From: Bacteroides sp. CAG:1060_57_27 | GTDB taxonomy: Bacteria; Bacteroidota; Bacteroidia; Bacteroidales; UBA932 | Assembly (NCBI GenBank): GCA_001915575.1 | Contig: MNQT01000027.1 | Span: 21,588 to 85,587, forward strand | Direction of reading: 5' to 3' | Length of the DNA stretch: 64,000 bases | In this document: positions 40,066-48,506 of the stretch, in pieces | Numbering within the stretch: the stretch's first letter is position 1 | How the letters are laid out: each line of letters begins with the position of its first letter | Notes under the pieces: model-generated | Databases searched by the model: none | What the model was told of the DNA's origin: nothing | Seen by the model: only the letters and a program-made list of their open reading frames with translations | Made by a program: the position numbers and the translations under genes

Positions 40066-42705
40066 ATGGAACTCGACTCTAAATACAACCCTTCCTCGGT
40101 AGAGGAGAAATGGTATTCATACTGGACGGAGCACAAGTGCTTCCACTCCGAACCCGACGACAGGGAACCTTACACCATAGTCATACCCCCGCCCAACGTG
40201 ACGGGCATACTCCACATGGGCCATGTGCTCAACAACACGCTCAACGACGTGCTGATACGCAAGGCCAGGATGGACGGCAGGAACGCCTGCTGGATTCCCG
40301 GCACCGACCATGCCAGCATTGCCACCGAGTCCAAGGTGGTCGCAAGGCTCAGGGAGAAGGGTCTCACCAAGGAGGACATAGGCAGGGAGGAGTTCCTGCG
40401 CTACGCATGGGAGTGGAAGGAAGAGCACGGCGGTATCATACTCAAGCAGCTGCGCAAGCTCGGCGCCTCATGCGACTGGGAGCGCACCCGTTTCACCATG
40501 GAGCCGGAACTCACCAAGGCCGTAATCGCCACCTTCTGCTACTTCTACCGCAAGGGCATGATATACAGGGGAGTAAGAATGGTCAACTGGGATCCTGTCG
40601 CTCTCACCGCGATAAGCGACGACGAGGTTATACATAAGGACACGAAGAGCCATTTCTACCACCTGCGCTACTTCATCTCCGACGGCCACGGAAACCCCAC
40701 CGGCGACTATGTCGTGATAGCGACAACCCGTCCCGAGACCATAATGGCCGACGCCGCCGTCTGCATAAACCCCGCCGACGAAAGGTATCACCACCTGCGC
40801 GGCAAGAAAGTGCTCATCCCGCTGATAAACAAGGAAATCCCTATCATCGAGGACGACTATGTGGAAATGGACTTCGGTACCGGCTGCCTCAAGGTGACCC
40901 CGGCGCACGACGTCAACGACTACGCCATAGGGCTCAGGCACAATCTCGAGGTGCTCGAAATCATCGACGACCACGGCCGTCTCAACGAGAAGGCGCAGAT
41001 ACTCGTGGGCGAAGACCGCTTCGAGGCGCGCAGGAAGATCGCCAAAATGCTCGAAGAGGCCGGAAACCTCGTCAAGACAGAGGAATACACCTCGCCCGTA
41101 GGCTATTCGGAACGCACCGACGCAGTGATAGAGCCCAGGCTCTCCGCCCAGTGGTTCCTCAAAATGGACTCCCTCGCCGCAATGGCGCTCGACAGCGTAG
41201 AGTCGGGCAGGATAAGGTTCGTGCCCGACAAGTACCGCAACACCTACCGCCACTGGATGGAGAACGCGCACGACTGGTGCATCTCCCGCCAGCTGTGGTG
41301 GGGACAGAGGATTCCGGCATACTACCTGCCGGACGGCCGCATAGTGGTGGACGAGACTCCCGAGAAGGCTCTCGAACAGGCACGCGCGCTCGACCCCTCG
41401 CTCCGCATGGAAGACCTCAGGCAGGACGAAGACGTGCTTGACACCTGGTTCTCCAGCTGGCTGTGGCCGATTTCGGTATTCGACCCGGAGATGCCCGGAC
41501 ATCCCGACCACAAACCCAACGCCGACCTCTCGTACTACTATCCCACGAGCGACCTCGTGACCGGCCCGGACATAATATTCTTCTGGGTCGCGAGGATGAT
41601 AATGGCAGGAGGGGAGTTCATGCACGAGGTACCTTTCAGGAATGTCTATTTCACCGGAATAGTGCGCGACAAGCTCGGACGCAAGATGAGCAAGACCCTC
41701 GGCAACAGTCCCGACCCCCTCGTGCTCATAGAGAAGTACGGCGCAGACGCAGTCAGGCTCGGCATGCTGCTATGCTCGTCCGCCGGCAACGACATACTCT
41801 ATGACGAGTCGCAGGTCGAGCAGGGACGCAACTTCTGCGGCAAGATATGGAACTCGTGGAGGCTCGTCTCGGGATGGAAGGTCGACAGGGACGCCACGCA
41901 GCCCCGCGAAGCGGCAGTGGCCGTGAAATGGTTCGACAGCCTGCTCTCGCGCACGATAGAGACGGTGGAGGACCACTACTCCAAGCTGCGCGTCTCCGAC
42001 GCCCTGATGGCCATCTACAAGCTCTTCTGGGACGACTACTGCAGCTGGTACCTCGAGCTCGTCAAACCCGCATGGGGAAGCGCCGTCGACGGAGCCACCT
42101 ACGACGCCACCTGCACCTTCTTCGAGAAGCTGCTCAAGCTCATCCACCCCATAATGCCGTTCATCACCGAGGAGCTCTGGCATGCGACCTCAGAGCGCGC
42201 GGACGGACAGACGATAATGTTCGAAAGGACCCCTCAGGCAGGCGCATACGACCCTGCGCTGCTCGAGGGCTTCGAACTTGCCAAGCAGGCCGTGATCGAG
42301 ATACGCGCGATACGCGCCCAGAAGCAGATCTCACCTAAGGCGGTTCTCGAGCTATACATAGACGGAGATTTTGATGCAGGACTTGAGGCGACAATATGCA
42401 AGGCTGCCAACATCAGCAACATACATTCCGGGAAGGCATCCGGAACATCCGTATCGTTCATCGTCGGCACAATAAAGATGAGCATACCTCTCGAGGGGCT
42501 CGTCGACGCCGAGGAAGAAAGGGAGAAGCTGAAGGCGGAACTCGACCACCAGAGGAAGTTCCTCGCATCGGTGCGCTCGAAGCTCGGGAACGAGAAGTTC
42601 GTCGCGCATGCGCCGCAGGCGGTCATCGACACGGAGAGGAAGAAGGAGGCGGACGCGCTTTCGCGCATCGAAGCCCTCGAAGCCTCGCTCAAAGCCCTTG
42701 ACTAA
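40066..42705 (+). CDS. valS: Valyl-tRNA synthetase
   Basis: An 879-residue class I aminoacyl-tRNA synthetase. The HIGH-type motif is HMGH at residues 50-53 ([15 protein letters not shown]), the KMSKS motif is in [14 protein letters not shown] near 541, and the editing domain lies between them ([14 protein letters not shown]). The C-terminus has the coiled-coil arm typical of ValRS ([20 protein letters not shown]). It is followed by tatA after 19 bp. Confidence 0.98.
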   Translation: MELDSKYNPSSVEEKWYSYWTEHKCFHSEPDDREPYTIVIPPPNVTGILHMGHVLNNTLNDVLIRKARMDGRNACWIPGTDHASIATESKVVARLREKGLTKEDIGREEFLRYAWEWKEEHGGIILKQLRKLGASCDWERTRFTMEPELTKAVIATFCYFYRKGMIYRGVRMVNWDPVALTAISDDEVIHKDTKSHFYHLRYFISDGHGNPTGDYVVIATTRPETIMADAAVCINPADERYHHLRGKKVLIPLINKEIPIIEDDYVEMDFGTGCLKVTPAHDVNDYAIGLRHNLEVLEIIDDHGRLNEKAQILVGEDRFEARRKIAKMLEEAGNLVKTEEYTSPVGYSERTDAVIEPRLSAQWFLKMDSLAAMALDSVESGRIRFVPDKYRNTYRHWMENAHDWCISRQLWWGQRIPAYYLPDGRIVVDETPEKALEQARALDPSLRMEDLRQDEDVLDTWFSSWLWPISVFDPEMPGHPDHKPNADLSYYYPTSDLVTGPDIIFFWVARMIMAGGEFMHEVPFRNVYFTGIVRDKLGRKMSKTLGNSPDPLVLIEKYGADAVRLGMLLCSSAGNDILYDESQVEQGRNFCGKIWNSWRLVSGWKVDRDATQPREAAVAVKWFDSLLSRTIETVEDHYSKLRVSDALMAIYKLFWDDYCSWYLELVKPAWGSAVDGATYDATCTFFEKLLKLIHPIMPFITEELWHATSERADGQTIMFERTPQAGAYDPALLEGFELAKQAVIEIRAIRAQKQISPKAVLELYIDGDFDAGLEATICKAANISNIHSGKASGTSVSFIVGTIKMSIPLEGLVDAEEEREKLKAELDHQRKFLASVRSKLGNEKFVAHAPQAVIDTERKKEADALSRIEALEASLKALD

Positions 42706-42724
42706 CCGTTAAAAACTGAGACAT

Positions 42725-42943
42725 ATGTTGGTATATCCCATGATGATCGGCGTATGGGAGATCGTCGCGATAGTGCTCGTCATAGTGCTCTTCGTCGGCG
42801 GTAAGAAGATCCCTGAACTGATGAAAGGCGTCGGCAAGGGCGTCAGGAGCTTCAAGGAAGGCCTGAACGGCATCGAGGACGACGTCAACAGGAGCGGAGA
42901 GAAGAAAAAAGAGGGGAAAGACGGATCCTCCTCCGCAGAATAG
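42725..42943 (+). CDS. tatA: Twin-arginine translocase subunit TatA
   Basis: A 72-residue protein with one N-terminal membrane helix (IGVWEIVAIVLVIVLFVGG), the hinge GGKKIPELMKGVGKGVRSFKE and a charged Lys/Glu tail, typical of TatA/E. With TatC it forms the pathway that exports folded proteins. No separate TatB is present, as is usual in Bacteroidetes. Confidence 0.95.
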   Translation: MLVYPMMIGVWEIVAIVLVIVLFVGGKKIPELMKGVGKGVRSFKEGLNGIEDDVNRSGEKKKEGKDGSSSAE

Positions 42944-42946
42944 GAC

Positions 42947-43705
42947 GTGGGCTCCGCGGACAGGACGACAGAGATGTCCTTCTGGGAGCATCTCGACGTG
43001 CTCAGGGGCGCGCTGATCCGCGTCCTTGCGGTCGTTTTCGCGCTGTCCTGTCTCGGCCTGGCCTTCAAGGAGCCGCTGTTCAAGGTCATACTGGCGCCTG
43101 CCAGGCCTGACTTCTTCATCTACAGGCTGCTGGGAATGGATTTCGGCATGACGCTGATCAATGTCGACATCAGCGCCCAGTTCGTCACCCACCTCAGGGC
43201 TTCGGTCGTGGCCGCGTTCATCCTCTCCTTTCCTTATCTCGTATGGGAGATATGGCGCTTCGTGCTGCCGGCGCTGTATGCCGGAGAGAAGAAGGCCGTC
43301 CGGAGGACGTTCCTGCTGTCGTCGGTGCTGTTCTATGTTGGCGCGGCGGTAGGATATTTCATAGTGCTGCCGCTCTGCCTGCAGTTCTTCATGGGCTACA
43401 GCATCAGCCCCGACATCACCAACACCGCGACCCTGCGCTCGTACATGTCGATGTTCTCCTCGCTCGTGCTGCTCATGGGAATCGCGTTCGAGTTCCCCTC
43501 CGCGATACTTCTGCTCTCGATGCTCGGCATCGTCGACCGGCCGCTGCTGCGGCGCGGCAGGAAATACGCCTTCGTCGCGCTGCTGATAGTCGCGGCCTTC
43601 ATAACACCCACGGGCGACCCGCTGTCGATGCTGCTGCTCGCCGCCCCCCTGTACCTGCTATATGAACTGTCGATAACGCTATGCTCGTCACACAAGACCC
43701 GATAA
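42947..43705 (+). CDS. tatC: Sec-independent translocase protein TatC
   Basis: A 252-residue six-helix membrane protein, the receptor for twin-arginine signal peptides. The N-terminal MSFWEHLDVLRGALIR and FVLPALYAGEKK with FPYLVWEIW are TatC landmarks. Two starts are possible: GTG at 42947 (3 bp after the tatA stop, used here) or ATG at 42974, which gives the usual TatC N-terminus. The end overlaps the next gene by 25 bp. Confidence 0.95.
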   Translation: MGSADRTTEMSFWEHLDVLRGALIRVLAVVFALSCLGLAFKEPLFKVILAPARPDFFIYRLLGMDFGMTLINVDISAQFVTHLRASVVAAFILSFPYLVWEIWRFVLPALYAGEKKAVRRTFLLSSVLFYVGAAVGYFIVLPLCLQFFMGYSISPDITNTATLRSYMSMFSSLVLLMGIAFEFPSAILLLSMLGIVDRPLLRRGRKYAFVALLIVAAFITPTGDPLSMLLLAAPLYLLYELSITLCSSHKTR

Positions 43706-44274
43706 CACATACGATAGGCTGCGTGAACTGGCCTGACGCCTATCCCGACAAGCCCTCGGTGCAGTTCGACATAAGCTGCACCGGAGACGAGCTGCACCTC
43801 GGATTCCGTGTGAGGGAGGAGGCGGCCCGCGCCGTGTGCGCCAAAGACAAAGAGAACATCTGGGAAGACTCCTGCGTGGAGTTCTTCTTCGCCCCCTTCG
43901 ACGACGGCCTGTACTACAACTTCGAGTGCAGCTGCATCGGCAGGCTGTACCTGTGCTGCGGCAACGGCAGGGAAGGGCGCAGGTTCCTGCCGGACGAAGC
44001 ATATTCGGCCGTCAGACGCCGCAGCAGCCTCGGAAGCGAGCCGTTCGGACTGAAGGAGGGAGGCGTCTCGTGGGAACTTGCCCTAACAATCCCGGCGGAA
44101 GCGCTGGCGTTCCACAGACTGCACAGTTTCGAGGGGCTGCATGCCCGCGGAAACTTCTACAAGTGCGGAAACAAGCTCCCGCTCCGGCACTACCTCAGCT
44201 GGGCGCCGGTGTGCACGCCCTCTCCGGACTTCCACAGGCCGGAGTTCTTCGCACCGATAGACTTTCAACCATAG
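43681..44274 (+). CDS. CBM9-like (carbohydrate-binding family 9-like) protein
   Basis: A 197-residue beta-sandwich protein of the family-9-like carbohydrate-binding group, recognised by ISCTGDELHLGFRVREE, NIWEDSCVEFFFAPFDDGLYYNFECSC-like segments and the C-terminal RHYLSWAPV with PDFHRPEFF. There is no signal peptide, so a cytosolic location is indicated, odd for a glycan-binding module. Its ATG lies 25 bp inside tatC, so translation is coupled. Stand-alone proteins of this type are frequent in Bacteroidales; their function is not known. Confidence 0.8.
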   Translation: MLVTQDPITHTIGCVNWPDAYPDKPSVQFDISCTGDELHLGFRVREEAARAVCAKDKENIWEDSCVEFFFAPFDDGLYYNFECSCIGRLYLCCGNGREGRRFLPDEAYSAVRRRSSLGSEPFGLKEGGVSWELALTIPAEALAFHRLHSFEGLHARGNFYKCGNKLPLRHYLSWAPVCTPSPDFHRPEFFAPIDFQP

Positions 44275-44298
44275 ACGATATACGGCAAGACACAGGAT

Positions 44299-46212
44299 AT
44301 GATTTCACTGGAAGGAGTTACGGTCGCATACGGCGGGTTCGTCCTGCTCGACGGCATCAGTTTCCACATAAGCGACAACGACAAGATAGGCCTCGTAGGC
44401 AAGAACGGAGCCGGCAAGTCCACGATACTCAAGATGATATGCGGGCAGCAGAGCCCGACCTCTGGACGCATAGACATGCCCTCCGACATAAGGATAGGCT
44501 ACCTGCCGCAGATAATGGAGCACCACAAGGGGCTAAGCGTGCTGCAGGAGACCATGAGCGTGTTCGACGAGAACACCCGCATCGAGCAGGAGATAGAGAG
44601 CATCACCGCAGAGCTCGGAAAGCGCAGCGACTATGAGTCGGAAGAGTACTCGCGCCTTATCGAAAGGCTCTCCACGCTCAACGACAGGCTCTCCGTAGGG
44701 GACAGCGAGCCGCCTGAGGTGCAGGCGAGAAGGACCCTGCTCGGCCTCGGATTCAAGGATTCGGAGCTCTCTCGCAACACCGAAACATTCTCGCAGGGCT
44801 GGAACATGCGCATAGAGCTCGCCAAGATCCTGCTTGGCAAGCCGGACGTGCTGCTGCTCGACGAGCCCACGAACCACCTCGACATAGAGTCCATAGAATG
44901 GCTCGAAGACTACCTGAAGACGGCACGCTGCTCGCTGCTGCTCGTAAGCCACGACAGGCGCTTCCTCGACAACGTCACCAACCGCACGGTGGAGATCATG
45001 CTCGGGCATGTCCACGACTACAAGGTGCCGTATACGAAATACCTCGAACTGCGCGCCGAGAGGATACAGCAGCAGACCGCCGCCTACGAGAACCAGCAGA
45101 AGATGATACAGAAGACCGAGGAGTTCATCCAGGCGTTCCGCTACAAGCCCACGAAGTCGAACCAGGTGCAGTCGCGCATCAAGGCCCTCGAGAAGCTCGA
45201 GCGCATAGAGATAGACGAGACCGACAACGTGCGCCTGACCGTGAAGTTCCCTCCAGCTCCCCGTTCCGGAGACGTCGTGTTCAAGTGCGAGGACCTGACG
45301 GCAGGATATCCCGGAAAGGTCGTGTTCAGCCACGCCGCAATGGAGATCAAGAGGGGAGAGAAGGTCGCATTCGTAGGACGGAACGGAGAGGGCAAGACCA
45401 CCATGATGCGTGTCATCACCTCCGAACTCTCTCCGCTCGAGGGAAGCGCGCGCATAGGCCATAACGTCCTGACAGGCTACTACGCCCAGAACCAGGAGGA
45501 CGTGCTCGACAAGAACGAGACCGTATTCTCGACACTCGACAGGATAGCCGTGGGAGACATACGCACGAAGCTGCGCGACCTGCTCGCACAGTTCCTGTTC
45601 AGGGGAGAGGACATAGACAAGAAAGTGTCGGTGCTCTCCGGCGGGGAGAGGGCGAGGCTCGGAATGTCAAAGCTGATGCTCCAGAGCTACAACCTGCTGC
45701 TGCTCGACGAGCCCACGAACCACATGGACGTCAAGTCCAAGGACATACTCAAGCAGGCCCTCAAGGCGTACGACGGCACCCTGATAGTAGTCTCGCACGA
45801 CCGCGACTTTCTCGACGGACTAGTAGACAAGCTCTACGAGTTCAGGGACGGGCGCGTGTCCGAACATCTGGGAAGCGTCGGAGACTTCCTCGCGCGCCGC
45901 AAGATAGAGAACCTGCAGGAACTCGAGCGCAAGCTTCCGCACAGGAAGGAGGACACCTCCGGGCAGAAGGAGCAGCAGCGCAGGACCGACGAACGGCGCC
46001 GCCAGGAGAGCAGGGAAGACCGGAAGAAGAAAAACCGCATCTCTTTCCTCGAAGGCGAGATAGAAAGGCTCGAGCAGAAGATGAAGGAAATAGAGTCCGT
46101 GCTCTCGGCACCCAAGGAGGGAGACGACATAATGGAACTCACCCGCGAGTATCTCGAACTGAAGCGCGAAGCCGACGCAAAGACCGAGGAATGGGGCGAA
46201 CTGGTGAGTTAA
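44299..46212 (+). CDS. ABC-F family ATPase (ribosome-associated type)
   Basis: A 637-residue soluble protein with two ABC ATPase domains and no membrane segments. Domain 1 has Walker A GKNGAGKST, a degenerate signature FSQGWNMRIELAK and LLLDEPTNHLDIESIEWLE. Domain 2 has GRNGEGKTT, LSGGERARLGMSK and LLLDEPTNHMDVKSKD. The interdomain linker and a C-terminal coiled coil (EGEIERLEQKMKEIES) are present. ABC-F proteins act on ribosomes or nucleic acids (Uup/YheS/Ettl-like); resistance cannot be inferred. Last gene of the valS transcript, followed by a terminator. Confidence 0.93.
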   Translation: MISLEGVTVAYGGFVLLDGISFHISDNDKIGLVGKNGAGKSTILKMICGQQSPTSGRIDMPSDIRIGYLPQIMEHHKGLSVLQETMSVFDENTRIEQEIESITAELGKRSDYESEEYSRLIERLSTLNDRLSVGDSEPPEVQARRTLLGLGFKDSELSRNTETFSQGWNMRIELAKILLGKPDVLLLDEPTNHLDIESIEWLEDYLKTARCSLLLVSHDRRFLDNVTNRTVEIMLGHVHDYKVPYTKYLELRAERIQQQTAAYENQQKMIQKTEEFIQAFRYKPTKSNQVQSRIKALEKLERIEIDETDNVRLTVKFPPAPRSGDVVFKCEDLTAGYPGKVVFSHAAMEIKRGEKVAFVGRNGEGKTTMMRVITSELSPLEGSARIGHNVLTGYYAQNQEDVLDKNETVFSTLDRIAVGDIRTKLRDLLAQFLFRGEDIDKKVSVLSGGERARLGMSKLMLQSYNLLLLDEPTNHMDVKSKDILKQALKAYDGTLIVVSHDRDFLDGLVDKLYEFRDGRVSEHLGSVGDFLARRKIENLQELERKLPHRKEDTSGQKEQQRRTDERRRQESREDRKKKNRISFLEGEIERLEQKMKEIESVLSAPKEGDDIMELTREYLELKREADAKTEEWGELVS

Positions 46213-46242
46213 CATTTTTGTTATAGATAATAACAAAAATGT
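46211..46242. terminator. Bidirectional terminator hairpin
   Basis: AACATTTTTGTTAT pairs with ATAACAAAAATGTT around a short AGATA loop, with T-rich sequence on both sides. It overlaps the last bases of the ABC-F gene and lies between it and the convergent cinA-like gene, serving both. Confidence 0.75.
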
Positions 46243-46271
46243 TTTATTTCTTTATACTCAAATAGATAGCC

Positions 46272-46754
46272 TTATTTTGAGTTCTCGAGTATATATTCCT
46301 CCAAAAACTCGAGCGCGACGCGCGCGAAGCGTCTGATATTGCCTTTGCGGCCAAGGTCGCAGTGATAAATCCTGGTGCGCGTACCGGCCGGGCCACACGC
46401 TCCGATCCACACCGTACCCTCGGGATAGCGTTCGTCGCCGCCTTCGGCAAGTCCGGTGGTGGAGACCGAGTAGGTGCTGCCGGTAAGTGCCCTGACGCCT
46501 TCGGCCATGGCGGCCGCGACCTCGGAACTGACGACGCCGAAGCGTTCCACCGTCACGGCCGGGACGCCGAGCACCTTCTCCTTGACCGCCACCGCATAGG
46601 AGGTCACCGAGCCGAGATAATAGGAAGAGGAACCCGACACCATCGTGACCAGATGCGAGATCTGCCCTCCCGTGCATGATTCTGCGGCGCTGAGCGTCTC
46701 CGAACGCTCCCGCAGCAGTATGCCTATCCTTGTCTGTACGTCAGCTTTCTTCAT
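46272..46754 (-). CDS. CinA C-terminal domain protein (nicotinamide-nucleotide amidase)
   Basis: A 160-residue stand-alone CinA C-terminal (PncC) domain: ETLSAAESCTGGQISHLVT, GSSSYYLGSVTSYAVAVKEKVLGV, GVVSSEVAAAMAEGVR and STTGLAEGGDERYPEGTVWIG. It deamidates NMN to nicotinic-acid mononucleotide in NAD recycling. The ATG at 46754 begins the domain and overlaps the end of the PyrD-like gene by 14 bp, so the two are co-translated. Confidence 0.92.
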   Translation of the reverse strand: MKKADVQTRIGILLRERSETLSAAESCTGGQISHLVTMVSGSSSYYLGSVTSYAVAVKEKVLGVPAVTVERFGVVSSEVAAAMAEGVRALTGSTYSVSTTGLAEGGDERYPEGTVWIGACGPAGTRTRIYHCDLGRKGNIRRFARVALEFLEEYILENSK

Positions 46755-47586
46755 TTTCCGAACTGTCGTTTTCTGAGTTGTCGCCTTCGGGACTGTCGTT
46801 TTCGGAAAGGAACTGCAGCATCTGCGATACGACCTGCGGCCCTTCGCGCACCAGCCCGGTTCTGATCTCGACCAGGGAGGCTCCGAGTTCAAGGGCGCGG
46901 GCGGCCTCCACCGGGCTGTCTATATGGCAATTGGCGATTATAGGCAGCTTTCCGCTACCGTATGAGCGCACCCTCTCGACCTGCGACATGTCCCTCAGCT
47001 CGATGCCGTCGACGCCGTTGAGCAGGCAGTAGTCGGTGACGCTGTCGAGCGTGCTGCCGTTCAGAGTCTCGGGGAACTTCAGGATTACGGGCTTGTATTC
47101 ATTCTCTGTAATCCTCGACTCGAGAATCGCGTCGGGGATGTCGGTGTTAAACGGGTCGCGCCCCATGTCTATGACGAAGAAGTCGAAGAAGTCGTAGGCC
47201 AGGGTGAAGGCGGTATGGTGGTCGGAGTCTATGCAGACGGCAAGAATGCCCTTCTGCGGGTCCTGCTGGACGTTCCGTATGGCCTTGCGTATGCCAGAGG
47301 AGCCCATAGGCCCTACTTCCACGAAACTGAAACCGAGATTGCCCAGGTCGTTATACAGTTCGCCATGGATATCGAGACCGGCGCCGAGGCCGACGGGGTT
47401 GCAGAAAGACAGGCCGAACACCTCGCGCGGCAGGACCTTGCGGCGGTTCCCGCGCAGGAGCCTCGCGATGCTGCGTCCGAAAGGAATCCTGCCGAGCAGT
47501 TTGAAATAGCCCAGGCCTATCCGGGAGGCCTTCTCGAGATCCATCTTCCGGATAAACGGTCTAACTATGATACTGTACAGTCCCAT
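46741..47586 (-). CDS. Dihydroorotate dehydrogenase-like protein lacking the catalytic motif
   Basis: A 281-residue TIM-barrel protein clearly related to class 2 dihydroorotate dehydrogenases: NPVGLGAGLDIHGELYNDLGNLGFSFVEVGP near the N-terminus and ALELGASLVEIRTGLVREGPQVV near the C-terminus, where FMN phosphate binds. The NxSSPNT-type catalytic loop is absent (FFVIDMGRDPFNTD stands there), and the protein is shorter than the usual 320 or more residues. It ends in a Ser/Glu/Asn tail built from a near-duplicated 30-bp unit. It may therefore not oxidise dihydroorotate. The ATG at 47586 is preferred over GTG at 47595. Confidence 0.75.
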   Translation of the reverse strand: MGLYSIIVRPFIRKMDLEKASRIGLGYFKLLGRIPFGRSIARLLRGNRRKVLPREVFGLSFCNPVGLGAGLDIHGELYNDLGNLGFSFVEVGPMGSSGIRKAIRNVQQDPQKGILAVCIDSDHHTAFTLAYDFFDFFVIDMGRDPFNTDIPDAILESRITENEYKPVILKFPETLNGSTLDSVTDYCLLNGVDGIELRDMSQVERVRSYGSGKLPIIANCHIDSPVEAARALELGASLVEIRTGLVREGPQVVSQMLQFLSENDSPEGDNSENDSSENEES

Positions 47587-47614
47587 CTGACGCACACAGG
47601 CAACAAGTCAGATG

Positions 47615-47622
47615 CAAAAATA
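47615..47622 (-). promoter_or_regulatory. -7 box for the PyrD-like/CinA operon
   Basis: The minus strand reads TATTTTTG, fitting TAnnTTTG, 28 bp upstream of the ATG at 47586 and downstream of the XRE gene's stop. Confidence 0.5.
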
Positions 47623-47633
47623 GCAAAAATCTC

Positions 47634-48056
47634 TCACATGAGTTCCTCGTAGCTGCCGTCCTCGAAGAACACTATGACCTTTGATACGCGTGGACGGCCA
47701 CGCTCAGCCCGCTCGGATGGCGCAGCGGAGGCACAGGGAAGAGTTTCCTTCTCCGGGAAGAGTCCAAGAGTGCCGGAGTTGTCCGGAAGCGTCACAGGAG
47801 GCTGGTCCACGGCCGCAGGAGCGGATATTTCAGGCGAGGGACGGCCTCCGCGGTACATCTTGCCCTTTCCGCTTATCAGCCACTCGAGATTGAGGCTGGG
47901 GTAGTGACGGCATATTCCGTAGAAAAAATCATATCCCGGCTTGTTCCGGCCCGAGAGTATGTGCGACACGCCGGCCCGCGTGATACCGACAGTATCCGCG
48001 AACTGCGACTGGCTGATATTCTCAGCCTGAAGGAACTGTTGCAGACGCTTGTTCAT
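47634..48056 (-). CDS. XRE-type helix-turn-helix regulator
   Basis: A 140-residue DNA-binding protein. An HTH_3 domain covers residues 1-65 (ENISQSQFADTVGITRAGVSHILSGRN), followed by NLEWLISGKGKMYRG, a Pro/Ala/Ser-rich linker and a conserved C-terminal tail KVIVFFEDGSYEEL. Such proteins are often core, single-copy regulators in Bacteroidales; the target genes are unknown. It is transcribed away from a 450-bp AT-rich gap containing repeated octamers that could be its operator. Confidence 0.87.
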   Translation of the reverse strand: MNKRLQQFLQAENISQSQFADTVGITRAGVSHILSGRNKPGYDFFYGICRHYPSLNLEWLISGKGKMYRGGRPSPEISAPAAVDQPPVTLPDNSGTLGLFPEKETLPCASAAPSERAERGRPRVSKVIVFFEDGSYEELM

Positions 48057-48074
48057 GACATGGACGACTTGTTA

Positions 48075-48082
48075 CAAATGTA
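48075..48082 (-). promoter_or_regulatory. -7 box for the XRE regulator gene
   Basis: The minus strand reads TACATTTG, fitting TAnnTTTG, 18 bp upstream of the ATG at 48056. The three ATTGTT(A/G)A octamers lie 36-74 bp further upstream. Confidence 0.55.
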
Positions 48083-48494
48083 ATCAATTTCGTGGCAAAA
48101 AGCAAGATTTACACATGTTAACAATAGGGGATTGTTGATAAATTGTTAATCGATTCCGCTGAATAAAACTTTAGATAGAAACTTGTATCATATTGATTAT
48201 CTGTTTATTTTATTGTTTCGTGATGCCGATTTACGGTGCCGGCGGCAGAAGAATCGCGGGAAAGCATCTCCCGCATCCAAAACAATCGATTCAGTCAAAC
48301 ACCATAAACCACTGAGTTTTAAGATACTGATAAACGATTTAATCGATTATCAAATTATGTTATGGCAAACTTTTGTAAACTTTAAACATTTTTAAATGTT
48401 GATAGTGATTATGTATTTTTGTAATCATTATTGTTACAGCAGTAAACACTGACTGCCTGGCATCCGCCGGTTTTCCTGTTCCCCCGATTTTTAT

Positions 48495-48502
48495 TAACTT
48501 TG
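48495..48502 (+). promoter_or_regulatory. -7 box for queA, consistent with a leaderless transcript
   Basis: TAACTTTG fits TAnnTTTG; TTTT at 48471-48474, 20 bp upstream, is a weak -33 box. The ATG begins at 48507, only 4 bp after the box, so the transcript probably starts at or next to the start codon. Confidence 0.55.
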
Positions 48503-48506
48503 CGGA

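Larger units (their letters stand above)
48057..48506. other. AT-rich 450-bp intergenic region with repeated octamers
   Basis: No gene is seen. Near the XRE gene, ATTGTT(A/G)A occurs three times (48118-48125 inverted, 48131-48138, 48142-48149), the first two forming a small hairpin. The palindrome AATCGATT also occurs three times (48148-48155, 48284-48291, 48341-48348). An XRE -7 box (TACATTTG on the minus strand, 48075-48082) and the queA promoter lie at the two ends. Confidence 0.6.

Noticed and set aside
48183..48395. 70-codon frame in the AT-rich gap before queA
   Set aside because: No family, biased composition and no start context; more likely non-coding.
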